Of a DNA stretch of 64,000 nucleotides, positions 23,177-34,009 are shown piece after piece. The stretch is from Brachionus koreanus (Eukaryota; Rotifera; Eurotatoria; Ploima; Brachionidae): contig PJRA01000412.1 of NCBI GenBank assembly GCA_016987375.1, forward strand, positions 2,051,450 through 2,115,449. The letters are read 5' to 3'. Position 1 is the first letter of the stretch. Each line of letters opens with the position of its first letter. The position numbers and the translations under genes are program-made. Below the pieces are notes generated by a model. That model saw nothing but the letters and a program-made list of their open reading frames with translations. It ran no database searches and was not told the DNA's origin.

Positions 23177-25970
23177 ATGTCGAAATTTTTTGTTCAAAAC
23201 AGCAGCTCGGAAAGCGAATCTGAGTCTGAAAATGAAATTGCCGAAGTACAAAAACCGACAAGACCAATTTTTACCTACGAATCCGACGAGGATCAGAAAG
23301 GCTCCCGTGTTGTTCTTTCTGAAAGAGACAAAAGAATCGAAGAAATAAACAATTTAGTTCGTCAATTAAAAAATGCCAAGAAAATCAAAGACATTGTAAA
23401 ATCAAATCAAAGTATTAAATTTATTTTTCCAATAATTTTTTTACTAATTTCATTAAAGCATTTGATGAATTGGTCAAGGCCTATGAAAAATGCCGTAAAA
23501 TTGTAGAAAAAGAAGGTCACTTTAAACATTTTATTAGAGCTGTTGCTGACTTGGAAACATTTGTTTGTGAACTTTGGGATTCATCTTGGAAATCTACTGC
23601 AAGCAAATCCAACTCGACTGCTTTAACAAAACTGAGACAGCGCATTCGAAAATATAACAAAGATTTTGAAAAAGAAATATCAGATTTTAGAGCTAATCCG
23701 GATAATTATCCTGAAGAGGAGAAAATAGCTAAAAGTGAATCCGAAGAATCTGAATCTGAGGAAGAGATCGTAACCAAAAAGGAAACAAAAACAAAAGCTG
23801 AAAAAAGTGAATCTGAATCGGAGTCGGACGAAGAAGAGAGCGATTCCGAAATTTCATGGGATGAAACTGAAGAAAGTTCTTCTGATGAAGAACTTGTATA
23901 TGACAAAGCTGATGCTTACAAGCATTTTTTAAAGTAAATTTCTTTCAGATGTTAGAAAAATTTAAATGTAGACATTTTTCGTAACATTAAGGGATACAAC
24001 CACCACTAAAAAGAAAAAAGATGAAAAAAAGAAACCAAAGGAAAAAAAAGTTGTTGTTACTGTTGACACCGACAGAGAATCGGAGAAACCAAAACTTGTA
24101 AGAAAATCAGAATTTTTTTTTCAGAAATTTTTATTTTGCATAATTTTTTTTTAAAGGAAAGAAAACTTTTTGCAAAAGATGAAGAAATCACTCCAACAAG
24201 TGTATTTAATAAACTTAATGAAATAGTTTCTGCGCGTGGTCGAAAAGGCACTGATCGTCATGACCAGCTAGAAATGCTCAAAGAATTGCGCGAAATCAGC
24301 AAAACACATGACTTTGGACCTGCAATCGACTTTAAAATTGTCTTTAATCAAATGGCGATTTCTTTTGATTACAATACTAGAATAAGTGCATGTATGAAAC
24401 CAGAAGTTTTTCAAGAGTGTTTGAATATGCTTGACGAAATGATAAAAATTGTTCTAGAAAATTCAGATATAGAAGTTAATGAGAACGTCTTGGACGAAGA
24501 AGAAAATGTTCATGACCAGACCAAGCCATACAAAATACGAGGTTGTGTTCTTACAGTTACAGACCGATTGCATGAGGAATTCATCAAAATTTTGCAGCAA
24601 TGTGATGCTCATGGAACTGAATATGTTGAGAGACTTAAAGATGAACCTAAATTAAACGCTCTAACAGACAAACTTCAAACTTATCTGGAAACTAGAGGCA
24701 ACACACAAGAACTATGCCGGGTTTACCTGAGAAAAGTTGAAAACCTCTACTATAAATATGATAAAAACAATGAGAAAACTTCGGCTGAAACTGTCGATCG
24801 CTTGTGTAAATTCATTTATACAAACGATTCCACTGATCGCTTGAGAGCTAAAGCCATGTTGTGCCATGTATACCATAATGCTCTTCATGACAGATGGTTT
24901 GAGGCCAGGGATTTGCTTCTTATGTCACATTTACAAGAGAGCATTGACAATTCGGACATACCTCTACAAATTTTATACAATAGAACAATGGTTCAAGTTG
25001 GTCTATGCGCTTTCCGAGTTGGCAACATCAAAGATGCTCATTCGGCTCTTTTGGATATTCAAGTAGGCAATCGAGCCAAAGAATTGCTTGCCCAGGGTGT
25101 CATGGTGCAAAGAAATGTCGAAAAAAGCAAAGAACAAGAAATTAAAGAGCGACAACGCTTGATACCGTTTCATATGCATATTAATTTGGAACTGATTGAA
25201 TGTGTCTATTTAGTATCGGCCATGCTGATTGAAATTCCTTTCATGAGCTCAAGAGAGTTTGAAACCAAAAAGAGACTGATCAGTAAGCAGTTTCATTATC
25301 AATTAAAACTAAGTGAGCGTCAGCCAGTGGTCGGACCACCTGAGAATATGAGAGAGCATGTGGTTGCAGCGTCAAGAGTTATGAAAAAAGGAGACTGGAA
25401 GGCTTGTATAGACTATTTGATAAATGAAAAAATGTGCGCCAAAGTATGGGATCTAATGCCTCAATCGGACAACGTCAAACAAATGTTAATGAAAAAAATT
25501 AAAGAGGAATGCTTGAGAACTTATTTGTTCAGATTTTCAGCTGTCTATGAATCGATTAGTATCGAGAGCTTAGCAAACATGTTCGATTTACCAAGAAATT
25601 TTGTCTACAGTGTGATTAGTAAAATGATTATAAATGAGGAGTTAATGGCTTCATTGGACGAGCCCACACAAACTGTTGTTATGCATCGCACTGAGCCAAC
25701 AAAACTACAAACACTTGCTCTTCAGCTTTCAGAGAAAATTTCCAATTTAATGGACCAAACTGAAAGGATGGTTCAAATAAGAGGAGGTGAAATGGGCGCA
25801 TTTTTAAATCGAAATCATCGTAATATTTTTATTTTCTAATATTAATTAATTTATACTAATTTCTATTTTGTTTGACTATTTTAGAAGGACAACAAAATCA
25901 ACAAGCTCAACAAGCCAAACAACAAAACTATAAACAAATTCGAGCTCAAAGAGGCCAGCAGCAAAAATAG
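23177..25970 (+). CDS. EIF3C: eukaryotic translation initiation factor 3 subunit C
   Basis: Five exons: 23177-23411, 23459-23933, 23992-24097, 24157-25819, 25885-25970 (854 aa; human 913). The start MSKFFVQNSSSESESESENE is the conserved acidic/Ser N-terminus that contacts eIF1 and eIF5. KKIKDIVK and the segment after it follow the N-terminal eIF3c domain, then a long Glu/Ser tract. The core reads RGCVLTVTDRLHEEFIKILQ, SRWF-like DRWFEARDLLLMSHLQ and QILYNRTMVQVGLCAF. The PCI domain ends with SKMIINEELMASLDEPTQTV, nearly identical to vertebrates, and the tail is Gln/Arg-rich. eIF3c is a core subunit of the eIF3 complex in the 43S pre-initiation complex. Human EIF3C is slightly longer mainly in the acidic linker. 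A polyadenylation-like AATAAA follows the stop. Confidence 0.97.
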
Positions 25971-26172
25971 AAAAGAAACTAATTTAAATTAAGAAATCTT
26001 TATTTTTAGCCATATTATCTATTAAAAATAAATGAAATTTGAAATAATTGTTTCTATTCAATTACAAAATTTAAGATATAAAAAAAAATTGTTCAATTTT
26101 TGCTTTAATTTAAAAAAAACCGAGGATTAAAATACCATAAAAAAAGATTAAAAAACATATATTCTGTGAATG

Positions 26173-26354
26173 ACACATAAACTTAAATCTATTTATCATA
26201 AAAGATTATTAACACATAAAATGATTCAATTAAAATGTTACAAACACATAAATTTTATTTTTAATAAAAAAAAATTAAGTCAAATTTTCATCCAAAATGT
26301 TAACAGCACATATTTTTTTCTAAATTTTATACAAAAAAGTGACAAACACATAAA
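26173..26354. repeat. dispersed acacataaa repeats
   Basis: The 9-mer acacataaa occurs at 26173, 26212, 26244 and 26346, with a variant (gcacatatt) near 26305. Spacing is irregular (32-61 bp), so it is not a clean satellite. It directly abuts the 3' end of the SWIM zinc-finger ORF and could be part of that element's tail. Confidence 0.4.
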
Positions 26355-26381
26355 ATTTTTAAAAGAAATTAAATTTTTAAA

Positions 26382-26690
26382 TTAGTCTCTTTCATACCAA
26401 AAACCCGCTTTTCTTTTTTTTGATTTAGTTTTACTAATAAAAGACCTTAATTTGAGACCTGGAAAATTAACTGACTCAGCTATACAACAAGCTACCAAAT
26501 GTGTACAAACAGCAGTATCTAAAAAGTGGCAGCAAATACAGTTAGTACAGTCAGGACAGAAACATTCTGGGTTTATTTGAACAGTATATTTATCTCTGCA
26601 TAAATACTTAATAATATTATCCTGTTTTTCCACTAGCTCAATAGAGTCTATTTCGTTTTTTTTCGTTATTTCGTCATTTTATCTCAATAT
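26382..26690 (-). pseudogene. SWIM-type zinc-finger fragment (MULE-like transposase remnant)
   Basis: The open frame runs on the minus strand from about 26690 to the stop at 26382. It contains FCPDCTNCICCHFLDTAVCT followed by HLVACCI: the CxC...CxH spacing of the SWIM zinc finger, found at the C-terminus of MuDR/MULE-family transposases and in some domesticated derivatives. The tail is basic (KTKSKKRKAGFWYERD). The catalytic DDE domain expected upstream is absent, replaced on the opposite strand by a LINE fragment, so this is probably a truncated transposon. Exaptation as a small protein cannot be excluded, because the zinc-binding residues are intact. Confidence 0.5.
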
Positions 26691-26724
26691 TTGTTTGATA
26701 AATTGAATTGAATTGACGGTTTTA

Positions 26725-28070
26725 GATCTGGACGCTCTTGTCAAACAGTTGTTCATGAATATCTAAGTGAGTTGAATTTAGCCAGGGAAAAAAAACTAAC
26801 AACTTTATGTTTATTTATTGACTTTAAAAAAGCTTATGATGTGATTGATTCTAATCTTATTCTTTTAAAATTGTTTCATTATGGATTTGACAAGGATTCT
26901 CTGAGTCTCCTTTCTAATTATTTTATAAATAGATCACATATAGTACGCCTTGGTAATGAAAAATCAAAACCTGTACCTCTTAAACTAGGTGGTCACAAGG
27001 ATCTGTTTTGGGTCCACTTCTCTTTCATATTTTTGTGAACGACCTCATTTTTTTGTTAAAGAAATTTGGCAATAAAATGTTTGCTGATGACACAACTATT
27101 AGTTTTTCTGATAAAGATTTAGAAAGTGTATTAGTTAATTTTTATTTGTCTATTAATGTCTATTAGCTTAAATGAATGTTTTTATGATAAGATTGATATA
27201 AATTTGTGGAAAACATTCTGTATTATTTTTTCAAATAAAACTTGTAATAATCCTGAAATGATTAATTCATGTGGTAATCACATAAAAGTTGTTAAGGAAA
27301 TAAGTCTTTTGGGCTTTAAGATTGATCAAGATTTAAATTTTTCTAAACAAGCTTGCACCATCTCTTTAGTTGTGAATAAAAAATTATTTAGTATTAAAAG
27401 ATTCTTCTATCTTTCAACTTCTGTTATGATACAGTTTTTTAAAACTTTTATTTTACCCTACTTTGACTATTGCTAAACTCTTATGTGTTATTTTTCAAAA
27501 GAAGCAATAACTAAACTAGCTAAGAGTTATTATTTTTCGATATTTAAATTGTTTAAGTTTAAATTTGATGCTACAAACTTTAATGATGTAAATAACTTTC
27601 TAAAGAATATGGCTTATATGCATTTCAGCATAGAATACCAGACAGAATGTTATCATTTTAAAAAGCAAATTATCCAAAAATGACTCAAGAAATTAAAATA
27701 ATAATTATAATTTAAGGAAAAGCGAAAATTTAATTGAACCAATGGCAAAATCTAATAATGGAGAAAAAAAGTTTGGACTTTTTTAATCAAAAAATAAATA
27801 AATGGCTTTGTTTGAGGTCAATGTTGAAATTGACAACTTTCAAGCTTTCTATTTACAATAATATAAATTTAATTTTTATAGATATTGTTAAAAAATTTAA
27901 AATATTTGATATAAATTTTTCAATTTTTAATTTTTCTAATTAGTCAAAACTGCTTTTTTTTTAAAGTAATTATCTTTTTTAAAATATAAATAAATGAAGT
28001 GTTAATCAGTCTATTAGACAAGGACACTAGCCGGTTGATTAGCCTTAAAAGTAAAAAAAATAAAAACAAT
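26725..28070 (+). mobile_element. decayed non-LTR retrotransposon (RT domain to 3' end)
   Basis: Successive RT blocks can be read on the plus strand with frame breaks: RSGRSCQTVVHEYLSELNLA; CLFIDFKKAYDVIDSNLILL (first catalytic Asp block); LGGHKDLFWVH with a frameshift into VLGPLLFLIFVNDL in a second frame; KMFADDTTISFSD (catalytic ADD box); EISLLGFKIDQDLNFSKQAC; FFKTFILPYFDYC. All are diagnostic of Jockey/CR1-like animal LINEs. The end near 28000-28070 (gttaatcag ... gccggttgattagcc, then an A-rich tail) resembles a LINE 3' terminus. At least three stops and frameshifts make it non-functional. The 5' part (endonuclease) is missing. Confidence 0.85.
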
Positions 28071-29072
28071 TATTTTTTAGGTGGCCATTAAAAAATACTG
28101 ATATGTTTGTCACAACTATATTTATAAAATACTTTTTTTTTACAATGGTTGTACTGGAGAAAAAATCTTCGCCATGTTAAAAGATTTGTATATGAAGTAA
28201 GGAGGAGTTAGTTTTTTTCTCTTAATTAATTAAATAAACATAGCAACAGTCTTTTTTGATTAAAAGTTTTCAAATTTATTCAAAATAGGCGCCAAGTCAT
28301 TAGATATCAATTCAAAAAATTAATTGATTGTATAAATAATTGATAAAAAAAATGCAAATTATAGGATTTTTAATTTAAAAAATAAGTTTAAAAGCAATAT
28401 AACAAAAATAAAACTAAATTTTTATTTCGATAATAGTAAATAAGTTTATTATTAAAACGATTGATTGTTTTTTTGAATCGATTGATTTAAAGAAAAGTCT
28501 ATTACAACGAAAAAACAAAATTTTGATTACTTATATATTAAGATATATTTATATAATACGAATAAGATGTGTCAAAATAGAATGAGGCTTTACAGTTTAA
28601 AAACATTTTAATTAAAAGATGCTCCGCATGGATAAGGTAATAAATATATAAAAATGATAACAAAATTAATTAAATAGAAAATGATCCATAAAAAAATTTT
28701 TTGAACTAAAAAACAGATCTTTTGATTAGGCGACATAAATATTTACAAAAAGGTAAATATTTCAATTATAAAGACATTATAAAGGTAATTAAAAAATCTT
28801 TTGAGTTTTATGGTTATTAGATAGATCGTATCCAAAAAATATTCAAATAAGAACTAAGTTTCTTAAAAAAGACAGTTTTAATATAAAATAGAAAACTTTT
28901 TCATTTATAGTTCTTTTTTTTAGATACTAACTAAGACTTTTTCTTTTGAAATTAAGATTCCAAAAAAATTTCACAAGTTAAATTTTAATGGTGATTAATC
29001 TTTTAATTTTCGATTTAGTTAAAATTTGTTTTACTTAAAGAAAACAACTTTTCAAGTTGAAGGGTGAATTAT

Positions 29073-29099
29073 AAGGAGGGGAGACAGTCTCCCCTCCTT
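29073..29099. repeat. GC-rich perfect 13-bp inverted repeat
   Basis: aaggaggggagac is followed by a single a and then its exact reverse complement. In a region of about 80% A+T a stem this GC-rich stands out. It lies about 770 bp upstream of the SLC26 start and is not followed by a T-run or gene end. Its role is unknown. Confidence 0.8.
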
Positions 29100-29867
29100 G
29101 TTGCATAGAAAAAATAAAACAACAGTTTCTAAGTTAATAATTTAGCCAAACAAAAAAAATCATTTCGAATTTAAGATATTTTCTCATTTAATTTAAACTC
29201 AGGCCGAAATTTTTAAACTTGACCATTATTAGCTTTTTAAGAATACTGTAAAAATTAAAAAATGATTGAATACTTGTAATAGAATTGAAAAAAAATTTTC
29301 GACTTTTAAAAATAAAATATATCCTCAATTAAAAAAATGAAAATACTTTAGTTTTTTGATAAAATTGCTTTAAGTTTTAAAATGCTTAATATTAAATTAA
29401 TTTAGCCATCTAAAAAAATAACCTTTTGTCAAAATTTGTCAAATTATAGAGATTTTTTAACGAATCTTTAAAGAAACAACAAAGCTATATTTAATTTTTT
29501 TAACGATTGATTATCCGTCTCTAGGCCATCAGTTATAAATTCTATTTATAAATTCTAATGAAAAGTATGTGTCTCCTCAAGCACATTAGAAGATATGTAT
29601 TATTGTCAATTAAAAATATGCTTTATTTTAATCCTAATTTTTTGACTACTTGTTAGAATGCAAACGACATTTAAAGTTAGCATAAGAATTATTTATTTTA
29701 ATTTAAATCGGTCTAATGAATCTGCCATTTTAATTTTTATGAAACGTATTTAAGTGAGAAGTTTCTTTAAACGCACTTTGGAATAGAATTAGAATTTTAT
29801 TTACCCTTAATACATTTTCCTGAAAATATTTTTTAAAAATCAACAAAAATTTTTTTTAGAAAAAATT

Positions 29868-32800
29868 ATGAAATTGAAAAATTATAGAAAAACTAATTCC
29901 AAAATTGAAACAAGATATTATGTAGAAGATGAAAATTTATCAGTTGATATTAATATTAACCGTCCAGTTTATAATCATTCAAAATTTAAGCATAAATACA
30001 GACCAGCAAGTTTCGTCGGATTCAGTATATTTTTGTTCATACGCAACATTTTCATAAAAAATTGTTCCCCTGGAAAAAATTGCTTGAAGAAAAATTTAAT
30101 TAACAGATTTCCGGCTTGGAAATGGATTCGAATTTACAATTTTAAGGAATGGTTGTTAGCAGATCTTTTGGCTGGTCTTACAGTTGGTATAATGCATATA
30201 CCAGAAAGTATGGGATATGCTCTTTTGGTTAATATTCCTCCGATTTATGGTCTTTACAGTTCGTTTTTTCCACCATTAATCTACTGGATTTTTGGAACTT
30301 CAAGACAAATATCAATAGGAACTTTGGCTATTGTTGCATTAATGGTGGGAACTTCTCTATCTCAACTAGAAGGAAAGTATGCTCCACCTGAAAGCTTCAA
30401 TAGAACATTATATGAATACAACATAGCAAATAACATTACACAAAATGTCGATGTTTCTAATTATCTGAGTTTGGACCGAGATCAAGCAAAAGTTTTAATT
30501 GTGATGGCTACCACATTTTGGGTTGGTGTCATACAAATAATTATGTTCTTTTTCCAACTTGGATTTCTAACTTCATACTTGAGTGAACCATTGGTAAATG
30601 GTTTTCTAGCTGGTAAATATTTAAATAAATTAAATTTACTTTCATTTAAAATTAATCAAAGGAAGTGCAATTCATGTTTTGACTTCACAACTTAAGGCTG
30701 TACTTGGAATTACCACAAAAGGATTCTCTGGAGCGTTTAAGATACCAAAAGTAAACTAATAAAAAAAAATTTTATGATAAGAACTTTTAATTCAATAATT
30801 TTAGACATATATTGATATAATTTCTAATTTGACCAAAGCTCATTTAGCAACTATCTTAATATCATTGATTTGTATTACTATTCTTATGGTAATAAAAATT
30901 CACATAAACGAGAAATATTCAAAAAAAATGATAGGTAAATTTAATTTTAAATTGAAAAATTTGCATACTTAAACTTAAAATATTTTTTTAATATTCTTAA
31001 AATTTAAGTACCATTTCCAACAGAACTGCTAATTGTAATTTTTTCTTTTTTTTTTTACTAAATTTTATTTATTTATTTAAAATCAAAGGTTATTTTTGGA
31101 ACTATAGTTTCTCATTTCGCAAAATTTAATGACAATTTTCAAGTCAAAGTAATTGGCCCAATCCAAGCTGGGTAATAAAATTTTATCTAAAATAAAATTT
31201 TAAAATGATTAAAAATTTTTTTTTTTCAAGAATACCTGCACCACAAATACCACCTTTATTTATAGTAAAAGATTTGATTATCGAATGTTTTGTGATAGCA
31301 ATTGTTTCATTTGCAATTAATTTTTCTCTTTGTGATCTATTTTCTAAAATGCATCGATACAAAATAAATACAACTCAAGAATTATTTGCTTATGGTGCTA
31401 GTAATGTATTTTCATCATTTTTTCATTGTATGGCCAGTGGAGGATCACTAGCTCGTTCTTGTGTGCAAAACAATGCAGGCGGAAAAACTCAATTGGTCTC
31501 AATTGTGTCATGTCTGATAGTTGCATTAGTTCTAGGATTTATAGCACCGTTGTTTCAAGCTCTTCCTCAAGCTTGTTTAGCTTCGATTATTATTGCATCA
31601 TTGAAGAATCTTTTGCTCAAAATATTTGAATTGGAATTTTACTGGAAAATTAGCAAAATCGAATTTGTAATTATTTAATTATTTAATATAGAAAAAAAAT
31701 TAAATTCAAACAATTTATTTAAGTTACAATTTTTGATTACTTTTTTATGTGTGGTAATCCTTGATGTAGAAATAGGTTTAGTAATTGGAATTATTTTTTA
31801 CGTAATTTCTCATCTTGTTAGATCTTCTCAGTAAGAATTTTTTTGATTAATCATTTTGAGATTAATTATTATTTCATTTTTTTTTCTAGACCATATTCAA
31901 CAATTTTGGGAAATATTAATGGAACTGAACTTTACAAAGATATAAAACTATACAAAGATGTATTTAGAAAAATTTTATTTTTAAACTGTTTTTATAATAC
32001 TTTTATTTAGGCTCATGAAATCGATAGAATAAAAATAGTCAGAGTTCAGTCTGATTTACATGCAACTAATTCTGCTCGATTTAAAAAATCGATTTATGAA
32101 TTGACTGAAACCAAACCTCAAGAATACATCAGTATTAGAAACAGAATTTTAGAAAAGAGAAATAGAAAATTTGAACAAAATGAGTCTAGAGGAATCAAAA
32201 AAGTATTTTTTAGATATGTATTTTTTATTTTTATTAATTTTTCTAAATAGTTTCTTCCGGGCATCTTAATTCGATCCAAGAATAAGAACGATAAGGTTTA
32301 TGAAGAAAATATTGATGTTTACGTATTAAAAAATCAGCATCAAGGTTTAATTTTTTAATTTTTTTTTTTCCAATTTGAAAGAATTTTTTTTTAGTTGAAG
32401 ATACTAAAGAAAATTGTCGACAAAGTGTTTTAGATGAAAATTATATGACTGAGTATGAAATGTTTGAACACCAGGCTGAGAGACAAAATGGAGAAACTGA
32501 ATCTCAAATGGGTGCTAGAAATAATGGACACATAAATTTTTCAGAAAATGAGGAGAATTTTGATGAAAATTCTGAAATACCAATTCCAAATTTCAATTTT
32601 TTGATAATTGATTGTTCACCAGTTAACTTTATTGATTCAGTAGGAATTAAAACAATTAATCAAGTAACTATCTGAAATTAAATATTAAAAAAGAATTATT
32701 TTAATGCTCTCATAGCTAATATTAGACTACAATGAAATTGGAGTTACAGTATTTTTGGCCGATTGCAATGGTAAATTTAAAATTTTTGAATCTTTTTTTT

Positions 32801-32962
32801 TGTGATTAAATTATAAATATTTTTAAAGATGCTTTTGTTGAAAGACATAAATGTATGACAAATGTGAAATTTGATTCAAACGAATATTTTGATAACAAAA
32901 TTATTCATTTGACAATTCATGATGCAGTTACTCATGCGCTTAATATCAATAAGAGAATTTGA
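29868..32962 (+). CDS. SLC26A: SLC26 (SulP) family anion transporter
   Basis: Thirteen exons: 29868-30612, 30662-30750, 30805-30934, 31009-31034, 31089-31171, 31231-31666, 31724-31830, 31890-31959, 32011-32202, 32251-32344, 32395-32663, 32716-32770, 32829-32962 (809 aa). The start has the family motif NRPVYNHSKFKHKY. The SulP signature follows at about 95-150 (GLTVGIMHIPESMGYALL, PPIYGLYSSFFPPLIYWIFG). Later membrane segments include QELFAYGASNVFSSFFHCMA. The C-terminal STAS domain starts PYSTILGNINGTELYKDIK and, after a long acidic insert, ends FLIIDCSPVNFIDSVGIKTI. Members carry sulfate, chloride, bicarbonate, oxalate or iodide; the substrate cannot be assigned here. Exon 4 is only 26 nt. 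Confidence 0.95.
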
Positions 32963-34009
32963 TCTTTAGATCAATATTATTTTTTTATTTAGTAAAAATT
33001 AACTTAATAAATGTAAATAAGAAACTAATTTTAAATAAATGAGCTTATATTTCTAAAGTTAATTTTAAATTCGATTTTTATGAATTAATAATTTTATTTT
33101 GAAGTTTTCACATTTTTTATGAATTTGTATAATTAGACGATTTATTCAAATTTTAATAAATTTTTATAATAGCTTTGGAAAATTAATTTGACATTAAAAA
33201 AATTTATATATACCTTTTTTTAAATATTTAAATAAATTTTCAAATAATGTATTGTATTGTTAATAAATTTATTGAAGAGAAATGTGAAGTAATGATCAAA
33301 ACTTCGACATTAAGATAGAATGGAAACGGAATATAGTTCGTACATAAAGATAAGAGAGTCTCTTGCAATTTTTCAAAATTCCTACTCAAATGGAACCAAC
33401 GATTTGCTAAAGTTGCTAATACAATATCTACAGTCCTAGCAGTTGAGCAAGACTTTTAAGTTTTTATAAAAAAGATTCTTTTGTCACAATACTTTGAGTT
33501 TAGAATATGCAATACAATCTTGGTGTCTCAATACAAAATCTGAAATAAATAAACTTAAGAGATACTAATGGTAGCTTGTAGACTTGTGAACAGCATTAAA
33601 ATCATTCTTACGAAAAAAGACTGGAGATATTGAGCCTAATCACCGTTAAAACAAGAAGAGAAATAGATGAATGAAGGCTTTAGTGTAATTGACCAAGCAA
33701 GCTTACTAATTCTTTAAGAGTTGAAAATCATTTTATGAGTATCCATGAAGAGAAACAAAGATTAGTGAAACAAATTATAAATCAAAGAGAAATTTTTTTT
33801 TAATATTTGAAAAATGACCAAAAATCAATTTATAATTTTAACTCTCATTTTGCTCATTAAAAAACTATAAATAGCTTAATTTGATTATTATTAAAGCAAA
33901 TAAATCATATAAATTAGCAATTAAAATAAAATTAGAATGAAAAGATTTAATAAACTAATATTTTATTAAATAAATAAAAAAGTTAGATTTAATTTCTGAA
34001 AAATTTAAA
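32963..34009. other. convergent intergenic region SLC26 / SLC6-A
   Basis: 3' flanks of two converging genes. AATAAA signals lie shortly after the SLC26 stop. A dead LINE RT fragment occupies about 33290-33790 (listed separately). Nothing else is recognised. Confidence 0.6.
33290..33790 (+). pseudogene. dead LINE reverse-transcriptase C-terminal fragment
   Basis: On the plus strand, LSLEYAIQSWCLNTKSEINK then LKRY, then LVDL, ALKSFLRKKTG and later KKRNR and MKAL, with many stops between. This tracks the LINE thumb/C-terminal block (R..LEYA.Q.W.PN...EI..LE..QR.ATK.VP.L........L..L.TL..RR.RGDLI..FK). Stops occur about every 15-20 codons, so it is an old copy. Confidence 0.65.

Larger units (their letters stand above)
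25971..29867. other. 3.9-kb transposon-rich intergenic region
   Basis: Between eIF3c and SLC26 no functional gene was found. It carries spaced acacataaa repeats (26173-26354), a minus-strand SWIM zinc-finger ORF (26382-26690), a LINE with RT (26725-28070), and a GC-rich hairpin (29073-29099), all listed separately. The part from 28070 to 29867 is otherwise A/T-rich filler without a recognisable element. Confidence 0.6.

Noticed and set aside
23706..23906. Minus-strand Ser-rich ORF
   Set aside because: It is the antisense of the Glu/Ser-rich acidic linker of eIF3c; composition is fully explained by that.
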